This document shows positions 14,111-29,599 of a stretch of 64,000 nt of DNA, piece after piece (the first letter of the stretch is position 1; each line of letters starts with the position of its first letter). Made by a program: the position numbers and the translations under genes. The stretch covers positions 310,001 through 374,000 of the forward strand of contig NZ_VTVA01000002.1 in the NCBI RefSeq assembly GCF_008638345.1, read 5' to 3'. Source of the stretch: Pseudomonas saliphila. GTDB taxonomy: Bacteria; Pseudomonadota; Gammaproteobacteria; Pseudomonadales; Pseudomonadaceae. The notes under the pieces are model-generated. The model saw nothing but the letters and a program-made list of their open reading frames with translations. It was not told the origin of the DNA and searched no databases.

Positions 14111-15278
14111 TGCCGGCCTCCCGTAACGCCTGACGGCGCTCCCAGTCGATCCGCAGCAACAGACCCAGACTGATACAGCACACCACCAACGAGCTGCCCC
14201 CGTAACTCAGGAAAGGCAGGGTCAAGCCCTTGGTCGGCAGCAGCCCGACATTCACGCCAACGTTAATCAGGATCTGGCCGCACCACATGATGGCCAGCCC
14301 GTAGGCGAGATAGGCAGAGAACAGCCGGCCGGCCCGTTCGGCCCACAGCCCTATATAAAGACTGCGGACCGCAACGAATACCAACAGACCAAAGGCAGCC
14401 AGCGCACCGATCAGGCCGAGCTCTTCGGCGAGCACGGCAAATACGAAGTCGGTGTGCGCCTCGGGCAGATAGAACTGCTTCTGCACACTGTTGCCCAGAC
14501 CCGTGCCCCACCAGCTGCCACGGCCGAAGGCGATCAGCGCCTGGGTCAACTGGTAACCGGTACCGAACGGATCGGTCCAGGGATCCAGAAAGCTGGTCAG
14601 ACGCTGCAGGCGGTAGGGTTCGAAAGCCACCAGCAGACCACCCAGCCCGCCCAGCGATCCGAACAACAGCAGGAAGCGGAATAGGCCAACGCCCCCGAGG
14701 AACAACATACCGGTCGCAGCGCCCATCAGTACCACGGTCGCGCCGAAATCCGGCTCGATAACCAGCAGCCAAGCCATCGGCCCGAGCACCATGAAGGGCT
14801 TGATAAAGCCGAACCACTTTTCCTTGACCTCTTTCTGGCGCTGCACCAGATACCCGGCCAGGAACACTACCGCGAACAGCTTGGCCAGCTCGGAGGGCTG
14901 GATATTGATTGGGCCAACCGCAATCCAGCGCCAGCTACCGTTAACCTCACGGCCGATACCCGGGATCAATACCGCGATGAGCAGCCCGAATCCGATAAAC
15001 AGCAACGGGAAGCGGAACTGCTGCCAGAGATTCACCGGTATCGACAGCACCACAATCAGCGCGCCGAGGCCGATCGCCAGATAGATCAGCTGCCGGATCA
15101 TATAGAACAGCGGGTTGCCCAGCTGACCGGCGGCGACTTCCATCGAGGACGACGTAACCATGACCACACCCAGACCCAGCAGGCACAGCGCGGCCACCAG
15201 AAGTGGCATGTCCATGTCGAAACGCCGTTCACCCAGGAGCGGTGCGGCGGAGCGCTGTAGCACATCAGTCAAGATCAT
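14100..15278 (-). CDS. ftsW: Septal peptidoglycan polymerase FtsW (SEDS)
   Basis: FtsW polymerises septal glycan strands together with FtsI. The 392 residues form about ten transmembrane helices. SEDS signatures are visible: SWRWIAVGPINIQPSELAKL region at 115-134 and the loop LPEAHTDFVFAVLAEE (271-286), with Asp277 at the position of the catalytic aspartate in the family. It overlaps murD by 14 bp and murG by 11 bp. Confidence 0.97.
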   Translation of the reverse strand: MILTDVLQRSAAPLLGERRFDMDMPLLVAALCLLGLGVVMVTSSSMEVAAGQLGNPLFYMIRQLIYLAIGLGALIVVLSIPVNLWQQFRFPLLFIGFGLLIAVLIPGIGREVNGSWRWIAVGPINIQPSELAKLFAVVFLAGYLVQRQKEVKEKWFGFIKPFMVLGPMAWLLVIEPDFGATVVLMGAATGMLFLGGVGLFRFLLLFGSLGGLGGLLVAFEPYRLQRLTSFLDPWTDPFGTGYQLTQALIAFGRGSWWGTGLGNSVQKQFYLPEAHTDFVFAVLAEELGLIGALAAFGLLVFVAVRSLYIGLWAERAGRLFSAYLAYGLAIMWCGQILINVGVNVGLLPTKGLTLPFLSYGGSSLVVCCISLGLLLRIDWERRQALREAGNEK

Positions 15279-16623
15279 GTGTCAGCCTCCCTACCGCTTC
15301 GGCGAACAGCCGTCCGCGCTCCTCGAAATTCTTGAACATGTCCAGACTGGCGCAGGCAGGCGACAGCAGCACTATGTCACCCGGCTGGGCCACATCGGCC
15401 GCCGCGGTGACGGCTTGCTCGATAGAGTCAACGCGGATGACCGGTACTGCATTGCCCAGCGCCTGGCCCAGCATGGAGGCATCGCGCCCGAGCAATACCG
15501 CTGCGCGACAATAGCGGCCGACCGGCTCACGCAACGGCGCGAAATCGGCGCCTTTGCCATCGCCGCCGGCGATCAACACCTGCTTTCCAGACAGATCCGC
15601 GCCGAAGCCGTTGATCGCGGCCAGTGCGGCGCCAACGTTGGTGGCCTTGGAGTCGTCGTAATAATCCACGTCAGCATGTTTGCCGACCCACTGGCAACGA
15701 TGCGGCAGCCCGGTGAAATCGCGCAGCGCCTGCAGCATCGCAGGGAAAGGCAGGCCAGCGGCGTGCCCGAGCGCCAGCGCAGCCAGTGCATTGGCCTGAT
15801 TATGCGCGCCGCGAATCTTCAACTCGGCAACCGGCATCAGTGCCTGGAATTCGAACGCCAGGCAGGTTTCGCCGTCCTCTTCGATCAGACCGAAGCCCTT
15901 GAAATCGGGGCGCGACAGACCGAAGGTCCACTGCGGCAGCTGATCGGCAACCAGGGGCCGCGAGAGCAAATCGTCCCGATTGATTACTACCTGACGTGCG
16001 CCATTGAAAATCCGGTGCTTGGCCTGATGGTAGGCCGCCAGATCGGCATAGCGATCCATGTGGTCTTCGCTGACATTCAGTACCGTCGCGACTTCCGCGT
16101 TGAGCCGTTCGGTGGTTTCCAGTTGAAAGCTGGAGAGCTCGAGTACGTATAAGGCAGCGTTGTGATCCAGCAGGTCCAAGGCCGGCGTACCGATATTGCC
16201 GCCCACTGCAACGCGGACGTTAGCCGCGCGCGCCATCTCACCAACCAGCGTGGTGACGGTACTCTTGGCGTTTGAGCCGGTGATCGCGACGATCGGCGCC
16301 TTGGCCTCGCGGGCGAACAGTTCTATGTCACCCACCAGCTTCACGCCAGCCTTGCGTGCCTGCTGCAACGCCGGCGTCGACAAGGCAATGCCCGGGCTGA
16401 CCACCAGCTCCGCGGCAGAACTGAGCACCTCCGCATCCAGCTCGCCGAGATACAGATCAGCCATGGGCGCAAAACGCTTTAGCTGATCCAGACCCGGCGG
16501 GTGCTGGCGGGTATCGGCCACGCCAAAAGGTAGACCACGGCCCGCCAGAAAACGGGCGACCGAGAGCCCGGTGCTGCCGAGCCCGACGATGATCCGTTTC
16601 TTGTCCGTGGTTATCAGTGACAC
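15265..16623 (-). CDS. murD: UDP-N-acetylmuramoyl-L-alanine--D-glutamate ligase MurD
   Basis: MurD adds D-Glu to the stem peptide. The 452 residues show the N-terminal VGLGSTGLS (13-21), P-loop GSNAKST (116-122; the Ala is normal for Pseudomonas MurD), LELSSFQLE, and the C-terminal LLSPACASLDMFKNFEERG. The start is a GTG at 16623, 10 bp past the mraY end in the reading order mraY-murD. Confidence 0.98.
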   Translation of the reverse strand: MSLITTDKKRIIVGLGSTGLSVARFLAGRGLPFGVADTRQHPPGLDQLKRFAPMADLYLGELDAEVLSSAAELVVSPGIALSTPALQQARKAGVKLVGDIELFAREAKAPIVAITGSNAKSTVTTLVGEMARAANVRVAVGGNIGTPALDLLDHNAALYVLELSSFQLETTERLNAEVATVLNVSEDHMDRYADLAAYHQAKHRIFNGARQVVINRDDLLSRPLVADQLPQWTFGLSRPDFKGFGLIEEDGETCLAFEFQALMPVAELKIRGAHNQANALAALALGHAAGLPFPAMLQALRDFTGLPHRCQWVGKHADVDYYDDSKATNVGAALAAINGFGADLSGKQVLIAGGDGKGADFAPLREPVGRYCRAAVLLGRDASMLGQALGNAVPVIRVDSIEQAVTAAADVAQPGDIVLLSPACASLDMFKNFEERGRLFAEAVGRLTHDLD

Positions 16624-16633
16624 AGTGTCTTCC

Positions 16634-17716
16634 TCAACGCAGCTTCAGAGTGGCCAGTCCGATCAACACCAGTACGACGGTGATGATCCAGAACCGCACG
16701 ATGACCCGGGGTTCGGGCCAGCCCTTCAATTCAAAATGGTGATGAATGGGCGCCATACGAAACACCCGTCTGCCGGTCAGCTTGAAGGAAGCGACCTGAA
16801 CGATGACCGAGAGTGTTTCGACGACGAAGATGCCGCCCATGATGAACAGTACGATTTCCTGGCGAACGATCACGGCGATCACGCCCAGCGCAGCGCCGAG
16901 TGCCAGCGCGCCCACGTCGCCCATGAATACCTGTGCGGGGTAGGTGTTGAACCAGAGAAACCCCAGCCCGGCGCCAATCAGCGCACCGCAGAAGATGATC
17001 AGCTCCCCCGCGCCCGGCACATGCGGGATCAGCAGGTACTCGGCGAAACGCACGTTACCCGAAAGGTAGGCAAAAATGCCGAGCGCACCGCCGACCATTA
17101 CCGTAGGCATGATCGCCAGGCCGTCGAGCCCGTCAGTCAGGTTGACCGCATTGCTCGAGCCAACGATGACGAAATAAGTCAGCACGATGAAGCCCATGCC
17201 CAGCTGAAACTCGACATGCTTGAAAAACGGCACGATCAAGGTCGTTTCGATCGGCGTCTTGGCGGTCATATAGAGCACCACCGCGGCAATCAGTCCGAAC
17301 ACAGACTGCCAGAGATACTTCCAGCGCGAAGGCAGGCCGCGCGAATTCTTTTCCACCACCTTGCGGTAATCATCTACCCAGCCAATCGCGCCGAACGCCA
17401 GCGTGACACCCAGCACCACCCATACATATACATTGCGTAGATCTGCCCAAAGCAGCGTAGCAATCGCAATAGCGACCAGAATCAGGGCGCCGCCCATGGT
17501 TGGCGTGCCGGCCTTGGACAGGTGGGACTGAGGACCATCATTGCGCACCGACTGACCGATCTGACGAAAGCTCAATGAGCGGATCATCCAGGGACCGAGG
17601 AACAAGGCCAGCGCAAGCGCAGTAAGCACACCAAGAATTGCCCGCAGCGACAAGTATTGGAATACCGAAAACCCGGTATGAAATTGCTGCAGATATTGGG
17701 CAAGTAAGAGCAGCAT
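16634..17716 (-). CDS. mraY: Phospho-MurNAc-pentapeptide translocase MraY
   Basis: MraY joins UDP-MurNAc-pentapeptide to undecaprenyl phosphate, giving lipid I. The 360 residues form ten transmembrane segments. Family signatures include [10 protein letters not shown], the DDYRK pair, [10 protein letters not shown] and the histidine motif [15 protein letters not shown]. It directly abuts the murF stop codon (zero gap). Length and motifs are standard. Confidence 0.98.
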   Translation of the reverse strand: MLLLLAQYLQQFHTGFSVFQYLSLRAILGVLTALALALFLGPWMIRSLSFRQIGQSVRNDGPQSHLSKAGTPTMGGALILVAIAIATLLWADLRNVYVWVVLGVTLAFGAIGWVDDYRKVVEKNSRGLPSRWKYLWQSVFGLIAAVVLYMTAKTPIETTLIVPFFKHVEFQLGMGFIVLTYFVIVGSSNAVNLTDGLDGLAIMPTVMVGGALGIFAYLSGNVRFAEYLLIPHVPGAGELIIFCGALIGAGLGFLWFNTYPAQVFMGDVGALALGAALGVIAVIVRQEIVLFIMGGIFVVETLSVIVQVASFKLTGRRVFRMAPIHHHFELKGWPEPRVIVRFWIITVVLVLIGLATLKLR

Positions 17717-19091
17717 CTAGTCGACCTTCCCGTCGTTGGTGTCATCCATAGTGGCTACCAGTCCTGCGACCACCTCCTCCATTCCCGCACTGCGCGAGCC
17801 CTTGACCAGCACCCATACGTCCGGGCCCAGCTGCGCTTTTACCGCCTCAACCAATTCGGACTTGTTGACGAACTGCTGTGCGCCTTCGCCAAAGCTGTTA
17901 GCTGCCAACGCAGATAGGCGGCCCACTGCATAGAGTCCGTCCAAACCTTGCTGGCGCGCGTGCTCACCAATTTCCTGGTGACAGTCGCTCTCCCACTCGC
18001 CGAGTTCGGCCATATCGCCAAGTACCAGCAGGCGACGCCCCGGGAAACAGGCGAGCAGATCAATCGCTGCCTTCACCGATGCGGGGCTGGCGTTATAGCT
18101 GTCATCGATGATGATGGAGCCCTGCAGACCCGGTCGGCTGGCGGCGCGGCCCGACATAGGCTGGACACTCTCGAGACCGCTACGGATGTATTCAAGCGGC
18201 ACATCCAGCGCCAGAGCGGCACCCGTTGCTGCCAACGCATTGGCAACGTTGTGCTGGCCCAGCAGATTCAGTTGAATATCGACTTCACCTTTAGGCGTAA
18301 CCAGCAAAAATCCCGGGCAACCGCGGCCGTCCAGCTTGATGGCCTCGGCGCGCACTTCGGCAGTCGGGTTGGTCAGACTGAACACGAAGCTCTTGCGCTT
18401 GCCCAGCAGCTGATACCAGTCTTCAAACCAGGGACTGTCGAGATTGATCACCGCCTTGCCCTTGCCACTCAATGCGCTGAAGATTTCGCTCTTGGCTTTG
18501 GCGATGTTGGCCAGGCTGCCGAAGCGCCCGATGTGTGCGTTGCCCGCATTGGTGAGCACGCTGACGGTGGGCTTGGCGATGTCCATGCTGTAGGCAATGT
18601 CGCCACGGGCGGCGGCGCCCATCTCGATCACCGCGTAACGGTGTTCGTTGGTCAGGCCGAGCAGCGTCATAGGCACGCCGATTTCGTTGTTCAGATTGCC
18701 CTGAGTGGCCAATACCGGGCCCAGCGGGCGGAGAATCGCAGCGACCATTTCCTTGACGGTGGTCTTGCCGCTGGAGCCGGTAATTGCCACCAACGGACCG
18801 GTGTACGCTGCACGGGCCAGGCCGGCTAACTGGCCCAGGGCACGCAGACTGTCGTGAACCAGCAGCTGCGGCAGTCGATCTTCAACCAGATATTCGACCA
18901 GCGCGCAGGTTGCGCCGCGCGCGCGGGCATCGGCCAAATGATCGTGTCCGTTGGTGCGTGTCCCCGCCAGAGCGACGAACAAGCCGCCGGGCTGGATAGC
19001 GCGGCTGTCGAAGGCGACGCTATCGAATTGAGCGTCAAGCCCCTTCAGGGTCGCAGCGAGAGGACCGACCAGATCGGACAGGCGCATGGCT

Positions 19092-19099
<8 letters not shown>
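17717..19099 (-). CDS. murF: UDP-MurNAc-tripeptide--D-Ala-D-Ala ligase MurF
   Basis: MurF adds D-Ala-D-Ala and completes the UDP-MurNAc-pentapeptide. The 460 residues include P-loop GSSGKT (108-113), the ATP-site motif TNAGNAHIGRFGS and the C-terminal DDSYNASP. The start at 19099 (MLEAMRLSDL) lies within the end of murE, overlapping by 8 bp. An upstream extension of 16 codons would run further into murE and has no family support. Confidence 0.97.
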
Positions 19100-22595
<3,496 letters not shown>

Positions 22596-22596
<1 letters not shown>

Positions 22597-23534
22597 CAGC
22601 GCTTCTCCGCGATCCGCAGCATCGCGCTGCGGGCACGTGGGTTACCCGCGACTTCCTCGGCCGAGGGCTTGATAGCCTTGCCGACCAGATTGATGCTGAT
22701 GGGGATATCAATCTCGCGGATGGGCAATCCACGGGGTATTGGCGCACCCTTGGCTTCGCGGCGCATGAAGTGCTTGACCAGACGATCTTCCAGCGAGTGG
22801 AAGCTGATCACGACCAGCCGACCGCCAGGCGCGAGCACGTCAAGCGCGGCCTTGAGGCCGTCAGCCAGGTCTTCCAGCTCACGATTGATAAAGATGCGGA
22901 TACCCTGAAAGGCGCGGGTGGCCGGATGCTTGTGTTTTTCCCAGGCTGGATTAGCAACCTTGATTACCTCGGCCAGATCAGCGGTGCGGGTAAACGGCTG
23001 CTCGGCGCGACGCATGACGATGGCCCGCGCCATGCGCCGGGAGAAGCGCTCCTCGCCGTATTCTTTCAATACCGTGGCAATGTCCGCTTCGTCGGCAGTG
23101 TTGATCCACTCCGCCGCGCTCTGACCCTGGGCGGGGTCCATGCGCATGTCGAGGGGACCGTCATTGAGAAAACTGAAGCCGCGTTCGGCGTCGTCAAGCT
23201 GAGGGGAGGACACACCCAGGTCCAGCAATACGCCATTGACCTGACCGTGCAAACCGCGCTGACGCAGCTCTTCCGCCATGTCCGCGAAGCTGCGGCGTAC
23301 AACGACAAAGCGGCCGTCATCGGCCGCCAGTTGGGTTCCGACCCGGATCGCCTCCGGGTCCTTGTCGAACCCGATGAGCCGACCCTCCTTCGAGAGTCTG
23401 GATAGAATGGCTCTACTATGGCCTCCGCGACCGAATGTACCGTCCACGTAAAGGCCGTCAGGCTGAACCGCCAGACCATTCAAGGCTTCATCGAGCAGAA
23501 CACTTATATGTTGAAACACAGGAGATTGGCTCAT
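22596..23534 (-). CDS. rsmH: 16S rRNA (cytosine1402-N4)-methyltransferase RsmH
   Basis: RsmH methylates N4 of C1402 in the ribosomal P site. RsmI, encoded 1.2 kb away at 24694-25548, 2'-O-methylates the same nucleotide. The 312 residues show [10 protein letters not shown] at the N-terminus, the SAM-binding [10 protein letters not shown] and the NQVF-like C-terminal block beginning [11 protein letters not shown]. It overlaps mraZ by 4 bp (ATGA) and ftsL by 1 bp. Confidence 0.98.
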
Positions 23535-23983
23535 AGGCTTAACGACTGCAGTTCAACCGGCAAATCGCCAGCATCCTGCACCTCAAGGTAGGCTTCAGTC
23601 GTCGCAGTCCACTCGTCGTCGCTCCACAATTCAAACTTGTTCAGCTGACCGACCAGCATCACCTTCTTATCGAGACCAGCGTGCTCGCGCAATAACGGCG
23701 GCACCACGAAACGGCCGTTGCCGTCCAGCTCGATCTCATTGGCATTACCGATCAGGAGCCGGTTCAGCCGCTTTACTGCAGGGTTCATATTGGGCGCCTT
23801 CTTTAACTGCTGTTCTACTAGTTCCCATTCCTGCAGCGGATAGATCCACAGGCAGCGCTCTTCCAGAGCAATCGTCGCAATCAGATGGCCACCACAGGAC
23901 TCGAGCAGCCGATCGCGATACCGAGCCGGCATGGCGAGGCGCCCTTTGGCGTCCAGATTGATGGCACTTGCTCCTCTAAACAC
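23531..23983 (-). CDS. mraZ: Transcriptional regulator MraZ
   Basis: MraZ is an AbrB-like DNA-binding protein that, in E. coli, represses its own dcw promoter. The 150 residues contain two SpoVT-AbrB half-domains with the paired [13 protein letters not shown] (about 11-23) and [13 protein letters not shown] (about 84-96) signatures. The start is a GTG at 23983, immediately preceded by an AGGAG-type ribosome site. It is the first dcw gene, and its own binding box lies just upstream at 24026-24050. Confidence 0.97.
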   Translation of the reverse strand: MFRGASAINLDAKGRLAMPARYRDRLLESCGGHLIATIALEERCLWIYPLQEWELVEQQLKKAPNMNPAVKRLNRLLIGNANEIELDGNGRFVVPPLLREHAGLDKKVMLVGQLNKFELWSDDEWTATTEAYLEVQDAGDLPVELQSLSL

Positions 23984-24025
23984 GCTCCTGCTACCCCCAC
24001 TGAATGGCTATCCTTGCCAATAAAT

Positions 24026-24050
24026 CCCACTTTCGTCCACATAACACCAC
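24026..24050 (-). promoter_or_regulatory. MraZ-binding box (three GTGG repeats, 10-bp period)
   Basis: On the minus strand GTGGT, GTGGA and GTGGG occur as direct repeats with exactly 5 bp between each, just downstream of the -10 at 24059. This is the arrangement known for MraZ operators, and it predicts autorepression of the whole dcw cluster. A further GTGGGGG lies about 25 bp downstream. The 190 bp between the promoter and rnpB show no gene. Confidence 0.8.
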
Positions 24051-24058
24051 TTCGGCAC

Positions 24059-24087
24059 ACTATAGGAACGCGCCAATAGACCGTCAA
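24059..24087 (-). promoter_or_regulatory. Sigma-70 promoter of the dcw cluster (Pmra)
   Basis: Minus strand: -35 TTGACG (24082-24087), 17-bp spacer, -10 TATAGT (24059-24064). This is five of six consensus in the -35, with correct spacing and position directly upstream of the MraZ box. Confidence 0.78.
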
Positions 24088-24278
24088 GTGAGCATTTCAC
24101 TAAAAAGCCTTTAATGACGAAGGGTTAGCAAAAAAGCGACGTAATACTGTGGTATACGGGGGCGTAGCGCTCAGACAAAATATTGACGTTTCAAGCAGAT
24201 ATATCTGGAAGTTAATGTGAACTGTTACCAGAGAATATTTTTTGCTGCAGGAGGGCATCACGCTAGGCGGGAAAAAAA

Positions 24279-24625
24279 TAAGAGTTGGCCTGTAAGCCGG
24301 GTTCTGTCTGGGACAGTCATTCCTCTACGACAGCCATCACTGACTGCCTCTAGCAACCTACCCGAACCCAGTGCGGGCCACACCGTTGGGTTCCTATTTG
24401 GTCTTGCTCCGAGCGGGGTTTACCTAGCCACAGACTGTTACCAGCTGCGCGGTGCGCTCTTACCGCACCATTTCAACCTTACCGGCGCTTGCGCGCTTAG
24501 GCGGTATATTTTCTGCTGCACTTTCCGTGGGCTCACGCCCCCCAGGTGTTACCTGGCACTCTGCCCTATGGAGCCCGGACTTTCCTCCCTACCGCAAGCG
24601 GTACGGCGACTGTCCAGCCAACTCT
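24279..24625 (-). ncRNA. rnpB: RNase P RNA (M1 RNA, bacterial type A)
   Basis: This is the catalytic RNA that matures tRNA 5' ends. On the minus strand the 5' end reads AGAGTTGGC (24625 downwards) and pairs perfectly with GCCAACTCT at the 3' end (to 24281), forming helix P1. The conserved core GAGGAAAGTCCGGGCTCCAT and the 3' block ACAGAACCCGGCTTACAGG are present. A T-rich run follows the 3' end (24271-24279) and should terminate transcription. Its position between rsmI and mraZ is as in other pseudomonads. Ends are estimated to within a few bases. Confidence 0.95.
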
Positions 24626-24633
24626 TGGGCGCA

Positions 24634-24662
24634 AGGTTAGCGAGCTTCATCGCGATGAGCAA
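24634..24662 (-). promoter_or_regulatory. Promoter of rnpB
   Basis: Minus strand: -35 TTGCTC (24657-24662), 17-bp spacer, -10 TAACCT (24634-24639), then a GC-rich TGCGCCC discriminator directly before the RNA 5' end. Spacing to the mature 5' end is 8 bp, consistent with a stable-RNA promoter. Confidence 0.6.
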
Positions 24663-24693
24663 GCACTCTCTTGTAACGCTCTATAACCGGGCT

Positions 24694-25548
24694 TCACAGC
24701 TTGCCGGCTTTCTCCAGCGCAACCTGATACAAACGGTTCTTCTTGACGCCAGTAAGCTGCGCAGCCAGCGCCGCCGCCTGCTTTACCGGCAGCTCGGCAA
24801 GCAGGATGTCGAGGACCCGTTCAGCCTCCGGATCCAGGCCTTCGCCCTCCGGCAGTACCGACATGCCTTCCACCACAAGCACGCATTCGCCCCGCTGCTG
24901 ATCCGCGTCGTTACGCACCCATTCAACCAGCTCAGATAGCGGCGCACCTTTAATGGTCTCGAAGGTTTTGGTCAGTTCCCGTGCGAGGACCACGTGCCGG
25001 TCAGCACCAAGCAGTTCAAACATATCCTCCAGACATTCCAGCAGGCGGTGCGGCGCCTCGTAGACCATCCAGGTTCTGGGCTCTACCGCCAGCGCCTGGA
25101 GACGCAGCCGCCGGCCATGCGCCTTTGCGGGCAAAAAGCCTTCAAAAGCGAATCGATCAGACGGCAAGCCGGCAGCGCTCAACGCGGCTATCAGCGCGCA
25201 AGGTCCCGGTATGGGGCAAACCTTGACGCCGGCTTCGCGCGCCTGACGCACCAGGTGATAGCCCGGGTCGGAAATCAATGGCGTCCCGGCGTCGGAGATC
25301 AGCGCCATGTCTTCGCCGCCAAGCATCCGCTCGATCAACCGCTGACTCTTGTCGCGTTCGTTATGATCGTGGCACGCAGTTGTAGGTGTGGTTACCCCGT
25401 AGTGCTGCAGCAGCCGGGCGCTGTGGCGAGTGTCTTCGGCAGCGATCAGTTGAACAGACCGCAGCACCTCCAACGCCCTTGGCGTGAGATCCTGCAGATT
25501 GCCGATGGGCGTGGCGACAACGAACAGGGTACCGGCGCTGGCAGACAT
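24694..25548 (-). CDS. rsmI: 16S rRNA (cytidine1402-2'-O)-methyltransferase RsmI
   Basis: RsmI makes the 2'-O-methyl group on C1402, complementing RsmH. The 284 residues belong to the tetrapyrrole-methylase fold: [21 protein letters not shown] at the N-terminus, [11 protein letters not shown] near 37-47, [12 protein letters not shown] near 83-94 and YEAPHR. The start at 25548 (MSASAG) has AGGT upstream and gives the normal length; longer readings add an unrelated stretch. It diverges from lpoA, and rnpB lies just downstream. Confidence 0.97.
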   Translation of the reverse strand: MSASAGTLFVVATPIGNLQDLTPRALEVLRSVQLIAAEDTRHSARLLQHYGVTTPTTACHDHNERDKSQRLIERMLGGEDMALISDAGTPLISDPGYHLVRQAREAGVKVCPIPGPCALIAALSAAGLPSDRFAFEGFLPAKAHGRRLRLQALAVEPRTWMVYEAPHRLLECLEDMFELLGADRHVVLARELTKTFETIKGAPLSELVEWVRNDADQQRGECVLVVEGMSVLPEGEGLDPEAERVLDILLAELPVKQAAALAAQLTGVKKNRLYQVALEKAGKL

Positions 25549-25702
25549 ATCATTACCTGGGAACGAGATTGGAGCCGGCATTGTACAGGACGTGAGCAGG
25601 TTCCAGCGAAGCGCATGGCGGTCGCACCGCCCCTTGGTTACAATGACTGCCTCACAGTTACGGAGCTTTGCCCCGCAAGGCTCACCGTGTAAGGATTGCC
25701 TG

Positions 25703-27528
25703 ATGCCCCGCATGAATCGCCTGTCGCTTACAGCCCTGGCCATTGCCGTAATGCTCGGGGGCTGCGCAACCCCACCACCCTCTCAACTGTCGGACCTTCC
25801 GCGCACACCGGACGCATCGGTGGACGAAATCCTGGAGGATGCCGAGCGGTATTCCGGGGCCGAAGCTTATCTGCTGCGCTTGTACGCAGCCCAGGCTGCC
25901 TGGAGCACTAACCAGCCAGAGCGGGTGCGCAGCATTCTCAGCCGAATCCCCCAGAGTGAACTGCCACCGGACCAACAGCTGCGCTTCGCGGAACTGCAAG
26001 CGCGTAGCGCATTGGCGCTGGGCCAACCGGAGGCTGCGCTGCTCGCACTGCGACACCCGTCAATGATTCATCTCGAGGCCCAACCCATTGAGGAGCAGTT
26101 AGCCATTCAGCAACTGCGCGCCGAGGCTTTTCAGGCCACTGGCGACCCGCTGAATTCTGCCCGCGAACGCACATTCATTGACGGCATGCTGCCGCAGGGC
26201 GAACGAGAAGCCAACCACCAGGCGATCTGGGAAGACCTCAATCGTGCGCCGCTGGAAGACATCCGGCAAGCAGCTGGCGAGGCAACCGGTGAATTCGCCG
26301 GCTGGCTGCAACTGGCGTTGATCAGTCGCGAACAAAGCAATCTGGATCTTCAGGTTCAGGCGGTAAACCAGTGGACAGAAACCTTCCCGGACCACCCGGC
26401 CGCCAAACTGATGCCCGAGTCGATCGCCCAGCTGCTCGAGTTACATGCCAACCGGCCGACGCATATCGCTCTGTTCCTACCCTTCGAAGGCCCGCTCGCC
26501 GGGGCCGCGCAAGCCCTGCGTGACGGCTTCATGGCCTCGCAGTATCAGGCACACAGCCAGGGTCTTGAGCAGCCGCGGATAAGCCTGTACGACAGCACGG
26601 CCTACGCCGACCCGATGGCGTTCTACCGCGATGCCGAGGCCGACGGCGTGCAGTGGGTGATAGGACCGCTGGAACGCGATCAGGTCAGTCGCCTGGCGAA
26701 CATGACCGACGTGCCATTGCCCACCCTTGCACTGAACTATACGGATAATCCGATCAGCTCCGATCAGACGCTGTTCCAGTTCGGGCTCGCCCCCGAAGAC
26801 GAGGCCCGCTCCGCCGCACAGCGCGCTTGGGACGACGGACATCGAAACATGGCGGTGCTGGCGGCTCAGACTGACTGGGGACAGCGCTCCTATGAGGCCT
26901 TCCGGGCGGAATGGGAAGCGCTGGGCGGCATCCTGGTTGGTCGCGACATAATCGATGAGCCCGCGACCATTTCCGGACAGATCGCCGACCTGCTTAATAT
27001 CCGCGAGAGCGAGCAGCGCGGCGCACGCATTCAGAGCGCACTGGGCAACAAGGTCGTCGTCCAGCCCACTCCCCGTCAGGATCTACACGCCTTGTTTCTT
27101 GCCGCCACACCGCAGCAGGCCCGGCAGATCAAACCGACCCTGGCCTTTCAGTACGCAGCCGATCTGCCGGTGTACGCCACCTCCCATGCCTATCAATTGG
27201 GCGTGGACTCCGCTGAGAACACTGATCTGGACGGCATACTGGTAGCCGAAATTCCCTGGCTGCTCACGCGCTCGGATGCCCTCTATGAATCCGTCAGCAA
27301 TAGCTGGCCTCAGGCGTCTGGTCCGATGGGGCGCTTATATGCAATGGGTGCCGACGCCCAACGACTGTTCAGTCGCCTGCCACAGCTGCAACGCTACGAA
27401 GAAGCCAGCGTCGAGGGCGCAACCGGGCGACTGTCGCTGGGTGCAGATGGTCGCATTCGCCGCAGCCTCAGCTGGGGCGTGATCACTGAAGGTCGCATTG
27501 TGCCGGTCGATGAGGCAATCAGCTCGCC

Positions 27529-27532
<4 letters not shown>
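25703..27532 (+). CDS. lpoA: Outer-membrane lipoprotein LpoA, activator of PBP1a
   Basis: LpoA reaches through the murein layer and stimulates PBP1a transpeptidase activity in known members. The 609 residues start with a lipoprotein signal peptide ending in the lipobox LGGC (Cys about 19), a helical TPR-like N-domain to about 255, and a periplasmic-binding-protein-like C-domain starting at [16 protein letters not shown]. The ATG at 25703 has AAGGA 7 bp upstream. It is the first gene of lpoA-yraN-diaA-dolP and overlaps yraN by 4 bp. Confidence 0.93.
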
Positions 27533-29079
<1,547 letters not shown>

Positions 29080-29125
29080 ACCGTGCGGGCCGACCGTCCT
29101 GCAGTTGGCCCGAACCATTCTGAAC

Positions 29126-29147
29126 CGAAGCAGCACTTGCTGCTTCG
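29126..29147. terminator. Hairpin between convergent dolP and sspB
   Basis: An 8-bp perfect stem cgaagcag/ctgcttcg with a 6-nt loop sits in the 79-bp convergent gap. It has no clear U tract on either side but is well placed as a shared terminator. Confidence 0.5.
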
Positions 29148-29157
29148 ATAGCTCTTG

Positions 29158-29571
29158 CTACTTCACAACCTTCAACGACGGACGTCCGGACGGTTTGGCC
29201 TCGGGCTTGGTGCCTTCAGCACCGCCCTTGTCGTCTTCCGGCGGCGGCGCAACCGGTTCTATCTCGAATACCATGCCCTGCCCGTTCTCACGCGCGTAGA
29301 TCGCCATGATCGCCTGCGCGGGCAACCAGACCTGCTGCGGACGGCCACCGAAACGGCCATCGAAACTGATCTTGTCGTTGTCCATTTCCAGATGCCGGAT
29401 AGCACTGGGAGACAGATTGAGAACGATCTGCCCGCCTTCGACGAAGCTGTCCGGCACAACAGTGTCCGGATACTCCGCGTTGACCAGCAAGTAGGGGGTG
29501 CACTGATTATCGAGAATCCACTCGTACAGCGCACGCACCAGATAGGGCCGGCTTGAGCTCATTTCAGCCAT
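29158..29571 (-). CDS. sspB: ClpXP protease specificity-enhancing factor SspB
   Basis: SspB tethers ssrA-tagged proteins to ClpXP. The 137 residues have the substrate-binding domain at about 5-108 (RPYLVRALYEWI, LNLSPSAIRHLEMDN, IYARENGQGM) and an acidic and proline-rich linker ending in the short C-terminal ClpX-docking motif GRPSLKVVK. The ATG at 29571 has AGGAGG 5 bp upstream; an ATG three codons later gives the MSSSRPYL start used in many relatives. It is in an operon with sspA, 28 bp upstream. Confidence 0.95.
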   Translation of the reverse strand: MAEMSSSRPYLVRALYEWILDNQCTPYLLVNAEYPDTVVPDSFVEGGQIVLNLSPSAIRHLEMDNDKISFDGRFGGRPQQVWLPAQAIMAIYARENGQGMVFEIEPVAPPPEDDKGGAEGTKPEAKPSGRPSLKVVK

Positions 29572-29599
29572 GCATGCCTCCTGAGAATAAGGTGAATGA

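Noticed and set aside
25484-25702. N-terminal extension of lpoA
   Set aside because: Seventy-three extra codons overlap the divergent rsmI start and would bury the lipoprotein signal peptide; ATG 25703 has a good ribosome site and puts the lipobox at the right distance.
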